This document shows, in pieces, positions 6,211-7,188 of a DNA stretch of 7,188 nucleotides. Position 1 is the stretch's first letter; each line of letters opens with the position of its first letter. Below the pieces are notes generated by a model. The model was not told the DNA's origin, searched no databases, and saw only the letters and a list, made by a program, of their open reading frames with translations. The position numbers and the translations under genes were made by a program. Source of the DNA: Planctomycetota bacterium (lineage in GTDB: Bacteria; Planctomycetota; MHYJ01; JACPRB01); the NCBI GenBank assembly GCA_016200125.1, contig JACQFK010000051.1, positions 1 to 7,188 of the forward strand, written 5' to 3'.

Positions 6211-7188
6211 TCACCCGGCGGGGAAATCTTGCGGCGAAAAGAAAACGGGGGGGGTCTCGACGGTCTCTCTCAGGGACACGATCTCGGCGCGATCCATCCC
6301 GACGCCGGGGGCGATCTCCTGGTGGTAGCGGGCTCCCAGCAGGTTGATGCCCGGCATCATGAGGCCGTACCTCGCCCCCTTCTCGCCCGAGATCCAGGAG
6401 CCGGCGTGATTGTCGACCTTGCCGTTCTTGTAGTTGTCGACGTCCTCGCCGAAGTAGTAGACGCTCTGGGTCTTCTTCGAGAAGGCGAAGTAGTCGCGCG
6501 CGATCTCCGCGATCTGGCCGTTCTCGAAGAGCTTCTCCTCGACGACGCGCGTCTCGACCCCGTCGATCTTCCGGGTCTCAGGGAGCACGTTGATCGTGAT
6601 CTTCACGTCCTTGCCGTCCTCCTTCCCCTCGAAGATCTGGAAGTATCCGGGCTCGAGGATCCAGTAGGTGTTCCGCCCCGTGGAAGCCCAGTCCCCGGCC
6701 TCGACCGCGAAGCTGTCCGTGAAGACCTTCGCCGCCGGCGCCGCTTCCTTCTTCGCGGCGGCCTTCTTGGTGATGATTTCGCCGGACTGGGCGTCGACCT
6801 TGACGGCCTTCAGCTTGTCCTTGGCGAGGATCTTGACGTCGAACTCCGCGTCCTCGCCGTTCAGCTTGAGCACCGCGGAGACCGCCTTCCCGGGCGTCTT
6901 CTTGAGCGCGACCTCGATCGCCTTCAGGATCGTGATCTTTGCGGACTTGGCCAGCTTCGACTGGTCCGCGTCCTCAAGGTCCGTGCCCACGACCCCGCCG
7001 GTCTTGGCGTCGATGTCGACCGCCAGCACCTTGGCGCCCTTGGACACGTCGACGGCCCAGTGGACGGTCTTGTCCCCTTCCAGCTCGGCCTTGTAGACGA
7101 TGCCTTCCTTGGCCTCCGCGAGGCCCTTTTCGATGCCCTCGGACAGGGAAATCTTGGTGTCCTTCAGGAGAGCCGCATATTCGGCCTC
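6211..7188 (-). CDS. PepSY-repeat protein with truncated C-terminal domain, 5' end cut by window edge
   Basis: The frame is open from the right edge to TGA at 6213-6211; 325 residues are visible and the true start lies outside. The ATG at 7047 falls inside the first repeat and is not the start. In visible-residue numbering, 10-70 and 82-142 are two PepSY-like repeats (SLSEGIEKGLAEAKEGIVYKA...VDIDAKTGGVVG and TILKAIEVALKKTPGKAVSA...VDAQSGEI). After a KKAAAKKEAAPAAK linker, residues 157-312 match a widespread uncharacterised bacterial domain, recognisable from 'YFGEDVDNYKNGKV' (245-258), 'GLMMPG' (275-280), 'YHQEIAPGVGMDRAEIVSL' (288-306) and 'ETVETP' (308-313). In relatives as I recall them, that domain continues another 40 or so residues; here it ends in a nonmatching PVFFSPQDFPAG tail just after an 8-C run. 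PepSY repeats often act in secreted protease inhibitors or envelope proteins; the role here is unknown. Confidence 0.8.
   Translation of the reverse strand, partial: EAEYAALLKDTKISLSEGIEKGLAEAKEGIVYKAELEGDKTVHWAVDVSKGAKVLAVDIDAKTGGVVGTDLEDADQSKLAKSAKITILKAIEVALKKTPGKAVSAVLKLNGEDAEFDVKILAKDKLKAVKVDAQSGEIITKKAAAKKEAAPAAKVFTDSFAVEAGDWASTGRNTYWILEPGYFQIFEGKEDGKDVKITINVLPETRKIDGVETRVVEEKLFENGQIAEIARDYFAFSKKTQSVYYFGEDVDNYKNGKVDNHAGSWISGEKGARYGLMMPGINLLGARYHQEIAPGVGMDRAEIVSLRETVETPPVFFSPQDFPAG

Noticed and set aside
6182..6214. GTG at 6214 as start of the CxxC protein, overlapping the PepSY stop by GTGA
   Set aside because: It has no Shine-Dalgarno sequence and adds 11 residues before a good signal peptide. 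ATG 6181 has GGAGGGG at 6 nt.

Overview
This is a GC-rich bacterial window in which every supportable gene lies on the minus strand, so transcription runs from high to low coordinates. Several cues point to the PVC group, most likely Planctomycetota. The PQQ-type propeller protein has the 'GWRGD.TG' N-terminus and the 'DWLVTGP' module that I associate with planctomycetal exported proteins. An ECF sigma factor sits next to a FecR-type anti-sigma protein that lacks a zinc finger, and there are exported proteins with DnaJ-like CxxC clusters. This assignment is an inference from recalled family traits. Acidobacteria or another GC-rich phylum remain possible.

Right part (7188 to about 5440): a two-gene unit. 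A PepSY-repeat protein, cut by the right edge, ends at 6211. After a 29-nt gap comes a small exported protein with six CxxC motifs (6181 to 5507). Its ribosome binding site lies in a hairpin. A 13-bp-stem intrinsic terminator (5473 to 5440) closes the unit.

Left part (5348 to beyond position 1): a tightly packed operon of four genes with gaps of 2, 4 and 14 nt. The order is an ECF sigma factor; a membrane-bound FecR-domain anti-sigma protein whose ectodomain ends in a glycoside-hydrolase-like barrel; an exported BNR/Asp-box beta-propeller; and an exported PQQ-type beta-propeller with a carbohydrate-binding-like N-terminal region, which runs off the left edge.

The most notable item is the second gene. 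One polypeptide joins an N-terminal sigma-binding region, one membrane helix, a FecR domain and about 360 residues resembling a stand-alone secreted glycosidase-like family. By analogy with the clostridial SigI/RsgI systems, in which anti-sigma factors carry carbohydrate-binding or glycosidase ectodomains, this looks like a surface-glycan sensor. It would control a sigma factor that transcribes its own operon and the two exported propeller proteins. The architecture is read from the sequence; the sensing role is inferred.

I saw no RNA genes, mobile elements, CRISPR arrays or plus-strand genes. The 158-nt gap between the two transcription units (5349-5506) is the only sizeable non-coding stretch.
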